From positions 1-9,105 of the forward strand of contig JAUVOA010000048.1 of NCBI GenBank assembly GCA_030599445.1: DNA of 9,105 bases, given 5' to 3'. The notes beneath the pieces are model-generated. The model was not told the origin of the DNA, did no database searches, and saw nothing but the letters and a program-made list of their open reading frames with translations. Source of the DNA: Atribacterota bacterium (GTDB lineage: Bacteria > Atribacterota > Phoenicimicrobiia > Phoenicimicrobiales > Phoenicimicrobiaceae). The translations under genes were made by a program, and so were the position numbers. The stretch's first letter is position 1. Each line of letters starts with the position of its first letter. Of this stretch, positions 1 to 6,978 are shown in pieces.

Positions 1-45
1 AAATTAGCTGATAATTAAATGATGGCTTTTTAAAGGAGGTATATT

Positions 46-717
46 TTGAAAATATTGTGTATAAATCCTAATAGTTCGCAAGAAGTAACAGAGAGTATTG
101 AGAAAATTTGCAGAAAATATGCTTTATCAGATACAGAAATAGAAGTTAAATGTATTAAGGAAGCTCCATCTGGTATAGAAAGTTATCGCGATGCTGCCAT
201 TTCTGAAAAACATTTATTAGAAAGATTTGAAGAATGGAAAGAGCAGTATGATGGTTTTATAGTTGCTTGCCATAGTGACATAGGAGTTGATTTGCTTAGA
301 GAATTAACTGATAAACCGGTAATAGGCATAGGAGAAGCTTCAATGCTTTTTGCTTTACCTTTGGGGCATGAATTTAGTATACTTTCCTTAAAAAGAAAAA
401 AAATTCCTCAGAAGGAAGATTTAGTAAAAAAATATGGTCTTGAGAATAGGTGTGCATCTATTCGAGCTACCGGATTGGGAGTTATTGCTAATTATCAGGA
501 GAAAAAAGAAACGCTTATACAAGAAGGAGAAAAGGCAGTAAAAGAGGATGGAGCAGAAGTTTTAATCCTTGGATGTGCAGGGATGGTTGGACTTGATAAG
601 GAGATTGAAAAGATAGTAGGAGTACCCACTATCGATGGAGTAGTTAGTGCATTGATGTTAGTAGAATCATTTATCAGATATAGAGTATTAACGAGTAAAG
701 CAGGTAAGTACTCATAA
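46..717 (+). CDS. Asp/Glu/hydantoin racemase family protein
   Basis: The 223-residue protein is the usual length for hydantoin/allantoin racemases (HyuE/AllR type), cofactor-independent enzymes that interconvert enantiomers of 5-substituted hydantoins or allantoin using two cysteines. Family signatures are all present: the N-terminal INPNSS strand-loop (residues 6-11), the first catalytic Cys75 in the ACHSDIG motif, the GIGEAS motif (94-99), the second catalytic Cys177 in GCAGM (176-180), and DGV near the C-terminus. It is predicted cytosolic, with no signal peptide or membrane segment. The TTG start is chosen because AAAGGAGGT (32-40) lies 6 nt upstream of it. A cyclic amidohydrolase follows 187 bp downstream, the usual partner of such racemases. 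Hydantoin and allantoin racemases cannot be told apart by eye, and an amino-acid racemase is a less likely alternative. Confidence 0.88.
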   Translation: MKILCINPNSSQEVTESIEKICRKYALSDTEIEVKCIKEAPSGIESYRDAAISEKHLLERFEEWKEQYDGFIVACHSDIGVDLLRELTDKPVIGIGEASMLFALPLGHEFSILSLKRKKIPQKEDLVKKYGLENRCASIRATGLGVIANYQEKKETLIQEGEKAVKEDGAEVLILGCAGMVGLDKEIEKIVGVPTIDGVVSALMLVESFIRYRVLTSKAGKYS

Positions 718-904
718 ATAGATTTAGAAAAATTAAAGTAATGAAGAATTATATTAATTTGAATTTTATCTTATATTTTTGATTATAAAGATGTAAAATA
801 AATTAAAAATGAGATAAATTGTATAAGCACGAAAAATTTTATTAGAGGAAAAGAGAATAGGGAAATTAAGAAAATAAGAAGTAATATTATTCGGAGGATA
901 AGCT

Positions 905-2287
905 ATGAATAGGGTAGATTTAGCAATTAAGTCAGATAAGGTATTTATAGATGGCAGATTGATAGATTGTTATATAGGGGTGAAAGATGGAATAATTACT
1001 GCCATAAGTAAAGAAAAATTGGAAGCTGATGAAGTTATCGACGCAGAAGGAAAAATGGTTTTACCCGGTACCGTTGACCCTCATGTCCATATCAGGGCTC
1101 CAGGTCATGATGAAAGGGAAACCTTTGAAAGCGGTTCAAAAGACGCAGCTTTAGGTGGGGTTACTACTATAATTGAAATGCCCATCTCTGTTCCTCCACC
1201 GCATTCCCCCGAAATAGTAGAAAGAAGAATAGATGTTGCAGAAAAAGAAGTGGTAGTTGATATTGCCTTTTTTGGGGCGGCAGGAACGGATTGCTTGGAT
1301 GATATTATACCTTGCGCAGAATCAGGCATTGTGGCTTTTAAAACTTTTTTACATGAAGCTCCTCCCGGGAGAAAAGAGGAATTTATCGGACTTACCGCAC
1401 CAAACACGGGTGACCAATATGAACTTATGGAAAAAGTAGCCCAGACAGGGGTAATGATAGGTTTTCACGCAGAAAATAACGATATGATAAATAAAAATAT
1501 TGCACGCTTAAGAAGTGAAGGTAAAATCTCTCCGATATATCACGGGAGGTCCCGGCCGCCAGTTGTAGAGATAGAAACAGCTTCTAAAATTTTACTCTTT
1601 GCGGAAAAGACCGGGGCGAAAATAGAAATGTGCCATATCAGCACTCCGGAAGTAGTAGAATTGGTAAATGAGGCAAAATGCAAAGGAGTATATGCTATTG
1701 CAGAAACCTGCCCCCACTATTTATTCCTTAATGAGAATGCTCTTAATAAAGTAGGAGTGTTTGCTAAATGCAATCCTCCTTTGAGGAGTGAAGAAGAGCA
1801 ACAGGGTATGTGGAAAATGGTAAATAACGGAAGTATCGATATCATCGGGAGTGATCATGCACCTTATACCAAAGAGGAAAAAGAAAGAGGTAGTGAAGAT
1901 ATATTTGTTCCCCCGGCAGGATTTCCCGGATTATCTACCAGATTACCTTTGCTTTTCACCGCGGTTAAAGAAGGTAAAATGGAGTTGGAAAGAATGGTCG
2001 AACTTATTTGTGAAAATCCGGCAAGAGTGTTTGGTTTGTATCCCAAAAAAGGGACAATCGCCCTTGGTTCAGATGCAGATTTTGTAATTTTTGATCCTGA
2101 TAAAAAAGGTATTATTTCCAAAGATAAAATGTTCACTAAATGTAGAGATAGTGCCCTGGTATATGATGGATGGGGAGTATATGGAAAACCAGAAAAGACT
2201 ATTGTTAGAGGGAATGTCATATTTGATAATGGGGAAATAACTGTTTCTCCGGGATACGGAGAGATTATAAAAGTATACAGAGATTGA
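905..2287 (+). CDS. Allantoinase/hydantoinase-type cyclic amidohydrolase (dihydroorotase superfamily)
   Basis: This 460-residue cytosolic metal-dependent hydrolase would open a cyclic amide ring (allantoin, hydantoin, dihydropyrimidine or similar). The binuclear metal site is complete: HVH at 60-62, the carboxylated-lysine candidate Lys146 (FKTF), His188 (HAEN), His244 (CHIS) and Asp317 (GSDHAP). The C-terminal half matches allantoinases closely: the SRPP segment, ETCPHYL (267-273), KCNPPLR (288-294) followed by a GMW segment, and a terminal RGNVIFD strand. Length is close to E. coli AllB (453). Type I dihydroorotases carry MPNT after the second strand; here the segment is EMPISVPPP, without the substrate-binding Asn, which argues against dihydroorotase. 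The ATG has GGAGG at 893-897, 7 nt away. Its neighbours are a hydantoin-type racemase upstream and a PEP carboxykinase 53 bp downstream. The class is secure; the exact substrate is not. Confidence 0.88.
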   Translation: MNRVDLAIKSDKVFIDGRLIDCYIGVKDGIITAISKEKLEADEVIDAEGKMVLPGTVDPHVHIRAPGHDERETFESGSKDAALGGVTTIIEMPISVPPPHSPEIVERRIDVAEKEVVVDIAFFGAAGTDCLDDIIPCAESGIVAFKTFLHEAPPGRKEEFIGLTAPNTGDQYELMEKVAQTGVMIGFHAENNDMINKNIARLRSEGKISPIYHGRSRPPVVEIETASKILLFAEKTGAKIEMCHISTPEVVELVNEAKCKGVYAIAETCPHYLFLNENALNKVGVFAKCNPPLRSEEEQQGMWKMVNNGSIDIIGSDHAPYTKEEKERGSEDIFVPPAGFPGLSTRLPLLFTAVKEGKMELERMVELICENPARVFGLYPKKGTIALGSDADFVIFDPDKKGIISKDKMFTKCRDSALVYDGWGVYGKPEKTIVRGNVIFDNGEITVSPGYGEIIKVYRD

Positions 2288-2340
2288 TGATTTTTTAATA
2301 AAATTGTAGGTAACCTTTAAAGAAAAGCGAGGAAGGATAA

Positions 2341-4176
2341 ATGGATAAAATTGATTTACAGAAGTTAGAAGAAATAAATAATAAGCATGCTATAAAAGTA
2401 GTTGAAGAAGCTATTCAACTTTGTAAACCGACGAAGGTAACCGTGATAACTGATTCAAAAGAAGATATCAATTATGTAAGAGAATTATCCTTGATTAAAG
2501 GTGAAGAAACAAAATTAAAGATGGAAGGTCACACCATTCACTTTGATGGTTATTATGATCAAGGCAGAGACAAAGTCAATACTAAATATTTATTGTCTAA
2601 AGATGTAGATTGGGGAATAAAAGTAAATTCAATAGAAAAAGAAAAAGGACTGAAAGAAATATATTCTTATCTTGATGGTAGTATGGCAGGGAAAGAGATG
2701 TTAGTGAGATTCTTTTCTCTTGGTCCCGCCAATTCTATATTTTCCTTAAAAGCGTTACAGATTACTGATTCTGCTTATGTTGCCCACAGTGAGGATCTTC
2801 TTTACCGGCAAGGGTATGAAGAATTTAAAAAGCTTAACGGTTCTTCAGATTTCTTTTTCTTCCTCCATTCTGCCGGAAGATTAGAAAATGGGGTTAGCGT
2901 AGATATAGATAAACGAAGGATTTATATTGACCTCGAAGAAAACAGAGTTTACTCGGTAAATAATCAGTATGCCGGAAATTCATTGGGATTAAAAAAATTA
3001 GCCTTTAGATTAGCTATTAAAAAAGCCAATGAAGAAGGATGGTTGGCTGAGCATATGTTTATAATGGGTGTTCATGGTCCAAATGGTCGGATTACCTATT
3101 TTACCGGAGCTTATCCCAGTGCCTGTGGTAAGACCAGCACTGCCATGATTCCTGGCCAAACCGTAGTTGGTGATGATATTGCTTATCTTAAAAAAATTGA
3201 CGGGGTAATAAGGGTGGTAAATATGGAATCAGGCATATTTGGTATCATTCATAGTGTAAATTCAGAAAACGATCCCGTAATTTATCAGGCGTTAACTACA
3301 CCGGGTGAAGTTATTTTCTCTAATGTATTGACTAATAACGGAGTCCCTTACTGGGGAGGGATGAGAAAAGATATTCCGGATAAGGGGATTAATTTTTCAG
3401 GAGAGTGGTTCGAAGGGAAAAAAGACAACCAGGGCAAGGAAACTCCTTGTTCTCATAAGAATGCAAGATATACCCTCAGGTTAAATGAGCTGAACAATAT
3501 TGATTCCAAGGCCAATGATCCCGATGGGGTACCAGTAAAAGCCATTTTCTATGGAGGGAGAGATTCTGATACTACCATACCCATAGTGGAATCACTTACC
3601 TGGGCACATGGTGTTTTTCTGGGAGCTACAGTCGAATCTGAAACCACTGCCGCAACACTTGGTGCCCGAGGGGTGAGGAAATACAATCCGATGGCCAATC
3701 TTGACTTTATTTCGGTACCGCTGGGAACTTATATAGAAAATCATCTAAAATTTACAAAAGATCTTAAGGTAATTCCCAAAATCTCTGCTACTAATTATTT
3801 TTTAAAGGATAAAACTGGTAAATATTTAAATGGGAAAATGGATAAAAGAGTATGGCTTCTCTGGGCTGAAGGAAGAGTTTATGATGAATACGAAGCGATT
3901 GAAACCCCGGTTGGCTTAATACCAAAATATGAAGATTTAAAAAAATTGTTTATTCGTGAGTTGAACAAAGAGTATACCCGGGTTGAATATATACAGCAAT
4001 TTTCTTTGAGGGTAGGCAAGTATCAGGAAAAGATGGAGAGGATGAGCAGGATATTTGAGAATATTGAGATGCCTACAGCCTTTACCGAAGAACTAAAGGC
4101 ACAAACAAAAAGACTAAGAGAAACGAGAATAAAATTTGTAGAGGACATAATTTCTCCTTTTCAATTTTTTAGATAA
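2341..4176 (+). CDS. pckG: Phosphoenolpyruvate carboxykinase, GTP-type (archaeal-like)
   Basis: This enzyme interconverts oxaloacetate and PEP plus CO2 using GTP/GDP, linking the TCA cycle to gluconeogenesis or anaplerosis in the cytosol. The 611 residues fit the GTP class. Visible landmarks are the YAGNSLGLKK region (210-219, with the Mn-binding Lys), EHM with His238, the P-loop YPSACGKTS (258-266) with the reactive Cys262, GDD (277-279) for metal, the NAR segment (374-376) and GGRDSDT (405-411), matching Asn403/Arg405 and Arg436 of the rat enzyme. The overall pattern (CGKTSTAM, SHKNAR, GGRDSDT) is what I recall of the short Thermococcales-type enzymes rather than typical actinobacterial or animal PEPCK. 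The start is supported by GAGGAAGG at 2329-2336. It sits 53 bp after the amidohydrolase with no visible terminator, so co-transcription is likely. The link to ureide catabolism is inferred from position only. Confidence 0.93.
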   Translation: MDKIDLQKLEEINNKHAIKVVEEAIQLCKPTKVTVITDSKEDINYVRELSLIKGEETKLKMEGHTIHFDGYYDQGRDKVNTKYLLSKDVDWGIKVNSIEKEKGLKEIYSYLDGSMAGKEMLVRFFSLGPANSIFSLKALQITDSAYVAHSEDLLYRQGYEEFKKLNGSSDFFFFLHSAGRLENGVSVDIDKRRIYIDLEENRVYSVNNQYAGNSLGLKKLAFRLAIKKANEEGWLAEHMFIMGVHGPNGRITYFTGAYPSACGKTSTAMIPGQTVVGDDIAYLKKIDGVIRVVNMESGIFGIIHSVNSENDPVIYQALTTPGEVIFSNVLTNNGVPYWGGMRKDIPDKGINFSGEWFEGKKDNQGKETPCSHKNARYTLRLNELNNIDSKANDPDGVPVKAIFYGGRDSDTTIPIVESLTWAHGVFLGATVESETTAATLGARGVRKYNPMANLDFISVPLGTYIENHLKFTKDLKVIPKISATNYFLKDKTGKYLNGKMDKRVWLLWAEGRVYDEYEAIETPVGLIPKYEDLKKLFIRELNKEYTRVEYIQQFSLRVGKYQEKMERMSRIFENIEMPTAFTEELKAQTKRLRETRIKFVEDIISPFQFFR

Positions 4177-4235
4177 ATATTATAGATAGAGGTTTTCAAT
4201 ATTCTAGAACATAGGTTATATCCCTTTGTTTTCTA

Positions 4236-4505
4236 TTATTCTTCTTGAAATATGAATCCAATTTCATTTTCCAGGTTCGGTAAAACTTGGGATGAATCCC
4301 CAACTGAAGAAATAATAATCTTGGCTAAAATGCTACTATTGAAACTATTTTCAGAAAATATTCTCTTTAATTCTTCTAGAGGCTGATTGCCTCTAGAGAT
4401 AAATTTGAGAGATTGTTTATAAAAAATAACTCTCAGGAATGCATTATTGCTTAAGACTAAAATTGTCTAACCTGAGGTATTCACTCCACATATTTTTCTA
4501 ATAGT
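4236..4505 (-). pseudogene. Unrecognised reading frame without start codon, probable gene relic
   Basis: On the minus strand a frame of 76 codons stays open from 4466 down to a TAA at 4238-4236, which is long for DNA this AT-rich. Upstream in the same frame, after a single TAG (4469-4467), another 12 codons are open to a TGA at 4508-4506. No ATG, GTG or TTG start lies in the open part, so it is not an intact gene. The residue pattern looks protein-like: ILVLSNNAFLRV, then a charged helix-like PLEELKRIFSEN, then ILAKIIISS. I do not recognise the family. It lies back to back with the amidohydrolase relic and fills most of the PEPCK-pyrK gap. A chance open frame cannot be excluded. Confidence 0.35.
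4375..4397. repeat. Perfect 9-bp inverted repeat (hairpin)
   Basis: TCTAGAGGC (4375-4383), the 5-nt loop TGATT, and GCCTCTAGA (4389-4397) form a perfect stem. No T-tract follows on either strand, so it is not a canonical intrinsic terminator. It lies 200 bp after the PEPCK stop and inside the minus-strand relic frame. It may be a structured remnant or a weak terminator. Confidence 0.5.
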
Positions 4506-4956
4506 TCATAATCCGATTCATAATTTAATATTAGGTAGTGGAATTGCTCCCATTTTAAAATTTGTAAATTCAGGAATAAATATTGCTTTAGGGACTGATG
4601 GTCCTAACTGTGGTGGTAATCAAATATTATTTGAAGCTATGCGTTTTGCTGCGACTTTACACAAAGTAAAAAGTTTTGATAATGGTAAATGGATAAAAGC
4701 AGAACAAGTTCTAAAGTTTGCCACTTCAGGCGGAGCCAAAGTACATTTAAAGGAGGATGAAATTGGTAAATTAAAGGAAGGCTATAAAGCAGATATTGTG
4801 TTACTTGATTTGAACACTTCAAATCTCGTTCCTTTAAATAATCCAATTAACTTATTGTTTTATTCAGAAAATGGTTCTTCTGTTAGGGATGTATTTGTTG
4901 ATGGTAAAATGATAGTGGTTGGAATAAAAAAGGCATTCCTTCAAGAAAAAAATTAG
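4504..4956 (+). pseudogene. C-terminal relic of an SsnA/chlorohydrolase-type amidohydrolase
   Basis: An in-frame reading from 4504 to the TAG at 4954-4956 gives about 150 residues, against roughly 420-450 for the family of nucleobase/triazine-type aminohydrolases (SsnA, guanine deaminase, AtzA/TrzN relatives). It starts in the barrel with VHNPIHNLILGSGIAP, then shows the catalytic-Asp motif ALGTDGPN, the helix FEAMRFAATLHK, the typical TSGGAK motif, and the C-terminal GYKADIVLLDL strand with a VDGK segment. The N-terminal HxH metal motif and the barrel up to strand 6 are absent; upstream in this frame lies a TAA at 4468-4470. The internal ATG at 4639 has no good ribosome site and would begin mid-barrel, so a functional enzyme is very unlikely. 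Immediately after 4920 an alternative frame stays open to 4991 and may be the original C-terminus, after a frameshift. Amidohydrolases of this type occur in purine/hydantoin degradation clusters, which fits the neighbours. Confidence 0.8.
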
Positions 4957-5086
4957 ATGAATTAGGTTTTTCTAAAGATATATTAGAATAAATATAAATC
5001 AAACTAGAATATATATTATATATGGATAAATTTAACTCTAAAATATCAATTATGTATAGGTTATGAAAAATAGATTGTATCTAGTG

Positions 5087-5093
5087 AAAGGAG
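5087..5093 (+). promoter_or_regulatory. Ribosome binding site deciding the TTG start of the pyrK-like gene
   Basis: AAAGGAG lies 6 nt upstream of the TTG at 5100. No in-frame ATG occurs near the N-terminus of the homologous region, so the TTG start is well supported. Confidence 0.7.
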
Positions 5094-5099
5094 AAAGAT

Positions 5100-5903
5100 T
5101 TGAAAGGAGCTAAATTGATTCAAGTTTATGCTAAAGTTTTAAATCAAACAGAAATAATAACAAATCATTTTATCCTTAGAATATTTTCCCCAGAAATTGT
5201 AAAAAAGGCAATTCCAGGGCAATTTATTATGTTATCTGCATGGAAACAAAAGGATCCGCTTTTAAGAAGACCCTTTACTTTTAATCGTTTATTCCCCAAA
5301 GAGGGGTCTTTTGAGATATTGTATAAAAAAGTTGGCAAGGGAACAGAAATTATGAGCTACCTGAAAGCTGGCGACCAAGTAAGTCTCTTAGGACCATTAG
5401 GCAATGGGATAAAATTTCCTCAAAACACTAAAAAAATTGCCATTGTGTGTCGTGGTATTGGAGTAGCTCCAATGTTAGCCATTATAGATAAAGCGAAAGA
5501 AAAGGGAATCGATATTTACGCTTATATATCTGCTGCAACTAAAGACTTACTTCTAGTAAAAAAAGAAATAAAACAAAAGGCAAAATCATTATATATCACT
5601 ACTGATGATGCTTCTTTAGGTACATCTGGAAAGGTAACAGATTTTTTAGAAAAAACCTTAAAAGATACTAAGATTGATGCAGTTTATACTTGTGGTTCTA
5701 AACGCTTAAAGCGCCACATAGAAAGGTTAAAAGAGCTATATGGACTTAACGCTTGGGTTATATTAGAAGAACATATGGCTTGTGGTTTTGGTGCCTGTAA
5801 AGGATGTGCCTGTAAGGCCAAAAAAGATAACAATCACAAAGGCAAGTATTTTTTAGTATGTAAAGATGGGCCAGTATTTCCTATTGATGAGGTAGAAGTA
5901 TAA
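5100..5903 (+). CDS. PyrK-like FAD/[2Fe-2S] electron-transfer subunit
   Basis: This 267-residue subunit would pass electrons between NAD(H) and the flavin of the PyrD-like partner through FAD and a [2Fe-2S] cluster. In order: an N-terminal ferredoxin-reductase barrel with the FAD motif LLRRPFTF (54-61), an NAD-binding domain with CRGIGVAPM (117-125), and a C-terminal cluster motif with Cys228, Cys233, Cys236 and Cys254 (CGFGACKGC, then VCKDGPVF), the spacing of true PyrK proteins. Oddities: the glycine-rich motif normally reads GGGIGVAP, but here the first two Gly are Cys-Arg; an extra Cys238 follows the cluster motif. The gene overlaps the PyrD-like gene by one base (TAATG), so translation is probably coupled. 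Fold and redox role are secure. Assignment to the dihydroorotate dehydrogenase complex is less so, because the partner is divergent; a related ring-oxidoreductase complex is the alternative. Confidence 0.85.
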   Translation: MKGAKLIQVYAKVLNQTEIITNHFILRIFSPEIVKKAIPGQFIMLSAWKQKDPLLRRPFTFNRLFPKEGSFEILYKKVGKGTEIMSYLKAGDQVSLLGPLGNGIKFPQNTKKIAIVCRGIGVAPMLAIIDKAKEKGIDIYAYISAATKDLLLVKKEIKQKAKSLYITTDDASLGTSGKVTDFLEKTLKDTKIDAVYTCGSKRLKRHIERLKELYGLNAWVILEEHMACGFGACKGCACKAKKDNNHKGKYFLVCKDGPVFPIDEVEV

Positions 5904-6811
5904 TGAAAAAAGTGGATATGTCTATAAATTTAGGGGGTTTACAATTAAAAAATCCAGTTATGCCAGCTTCAGGAACTTTTGATTTATTCGAGGACAACAA
6001 TCTGCCGTATGATACAAAAGTTTTAGGTGCGGTGATGACAAAAAGTATTTTTTTAAAAAAGCGCTTAGGGAATCCCTTGCCTCTCATTTGTGAAAGTACC
6101 TCCGGTTTAATTAATGCATTGGGCACTCCTGGGGAGGGAGTAGAGTATTTAATTAAGAATAAATTACCCATTTTTCGAAAGGCTAATCAGACGGTAATCG
6201 TTAGTATTGGTGGTGATGGAGTAAAAGAGTACAAATTATTGGCGGAACGATTAGATAAGGTGGAAGGAATAGCTGCTTTAGAGTTGGATCTTTCGTGTTC
6301 CAATAATGTAGATAATATTATCATTGCCAGAGATGAATTTTTAACAGAACAGACAGTTGCTCAAGTAAAAGAAGTCTCCACTAAGCCTATTATTGCAAAA
6401 CTTTCTGCGAATGTAACCGACATTACTAAAATAGCCCGGGCTGCGCAGAGGGGAGGAGTAGACATTCTTTCATTAATTAACACTGTTTCTGCTATGGCTA
6501 TTGATATTAAAACCAAAAAAGCAGTGCTAGGGAATAAGGTAGGAGGTTTGTCAGGACCCGCTATAAAACCGATCGCTTTGAAGATGGTCTGGGATGTAGC
6601 TCATACTGTAGATTTACCTATTATCGGGATAGGTGGAATTTCTAATAGCGAAGATGCCATAGAATTTTTACTTGCCGGAGCGAGTGCCGTTGAAGTAGGT
6701 ACAGCAGCATTGATTAATCCCTTAGTAATGTTAGAAATTATTCAAGGGATAGAGAAATATCTTGGTCAACAGGGCTATAGCTCATTAGAGGAAATAATTG
6801 GATTGGCTTGA
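5903..6811 (+). CDS. PyrD-like (class 1B dihydroorotate dehydrogenase family) flavoprotein, divergent active site
   Basis: This 302-residue FMN TIM-barrel is of class 1B DHODH length. Supporting motifs are NPVMPASGTF (17-26), the MTKS lysine Lys47, SGLINALG (67-74), the catalytic-Cys loop DLSCSN (129-134, Cys132), AKLSANVTDI (165-174), LINT (191-194), GGLSGPAIKP (214-223) and GIGGISN (242-248). Differences from true class 1B enzymes: the consensus NISCPN reads DLSCSN (Asn to Asp129), and the consensus NAIGLQNPG reads NALGTPGEG, changing the Leu and the second Asn of the orotate-binding loop; the Gly of the consensus NTxxGMxID is Ala197. Catalytic Cys132, Lys47 and Asn193 are kept. The start ATG overlaps the pyrK-like stop and has GAGGT at 5889-5893. 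It probably forms a heterotetramer with the PyrK-like subunit. It is either a divergent DHODH or a dehydrogenase/reductase of another cyclic ureide. Confidence 0.85.
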   Translation: MKKVDMSINLGGLQLKNPVMPASGTFDLFEDNNLPYDTKVLGAVMTKSIFLKKRLGNPLPLICESTSGLINALGTPGEGVEYLIKNKLPIFRKANQTVIVSIGGDGVKEYKLLAERLDKVEGIAALELDLSCSNNVDNIIIARDEFLTEQTVAQVKEVSTKPIIAKLSANVTDITKIARAAQRGGVDILSLINTVSAMAIDIKTKKAVLGNKVGGLSGPAIKPIALKMVWDVAHTVDLPIIGIGGISNSEDAIEFLLAGASAVEVGTAALINPLVMLEIIQGIEKYLGQQGYSSLEEIIGLA

Positions 6812-6951
6812 TGGGTTATACCAGCAAAAAAGAAAATGTAATGCTCTTTCTTTCTGCTTTAGAAGATATATTAACATATTTAGGGTATAAAATTAATGAA
6901 AGAGGAATAATTGCAGCTGCCGATATTTATAGAAACGAAAGTAAAATATAA
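6799..6951 (+). pseudogene. C-terminal tail of a class V aminotransferase (PucG/serine-glyoxylate type)
   Basis: In the frame beginning near 6799 the DNA encodes WIGLMGYTSKKENV, which matches the near-C-terminal RIGLMGY motif of alanine/serine-glyoxylate and ureidoglycine-glyoxylate aminotransferases. It is followed by a FLSALEDIL helix and a terminal AAADIYR segment before the TAA at 6949-6951. Only about 50 of roughly 380 residues remain; the PLP-lysine domain is gone. The frame emerges from inside the last codons of the pyrD-like gene, and both sequences read IGL there in different frames. An ATG at 6811 overlaps the pyrD stop (TGATG), so a 46-residue peptide could be made by coupled translation, but it would lack any active site. 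PucG enzymes act on ureidoglycine in purine breakdown, which fits the neighbourhood, but the subfamily cannot be fixed from the tail alone. Confidence 0.7.
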
Positions 6952-6978
6952 GATTTAATTTTAAAAAAAAGAACTAAA

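Noticed and set aside
1..18. Possible end of an upstream gene (frame reading KLADN then TAA at 16-18)
   Set aside because: Five codons are too few to support a gene call.
759..789. TTGAAT and ATTATA/TATAAA boxes upstream of the allantoinase-like gene
   Set aside because: Spacing and sequence match a promoter only loosely, and such boxes are common by chance in DNA this AT-rich.
1105..2220. Minus-strand and alternate-frame open frames inside the allantoinase-like gene
   Set aside because: They are shadows of the well-supported coding frame, with no family motifs or ribosome sites.
4252..4386. Plus-strand 44-codon frame starting at the ATG at 4252
   Set aside because: No ribosome site and no recognised motif; it is the complement of the longer minus-strand open frame at 4236-4466.
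4426..4470. Plus-strand reading KITLRNALLL, resembling the N-terminal strand of amidohydrolases, just upstream of the amidohydrolase relic
   Set aside because: It would imply an internally deleted gene, but it is short, ends in a TAA, and lies opposite a longer uninterrupted minus-strand frame. The resemblance is probably chance.
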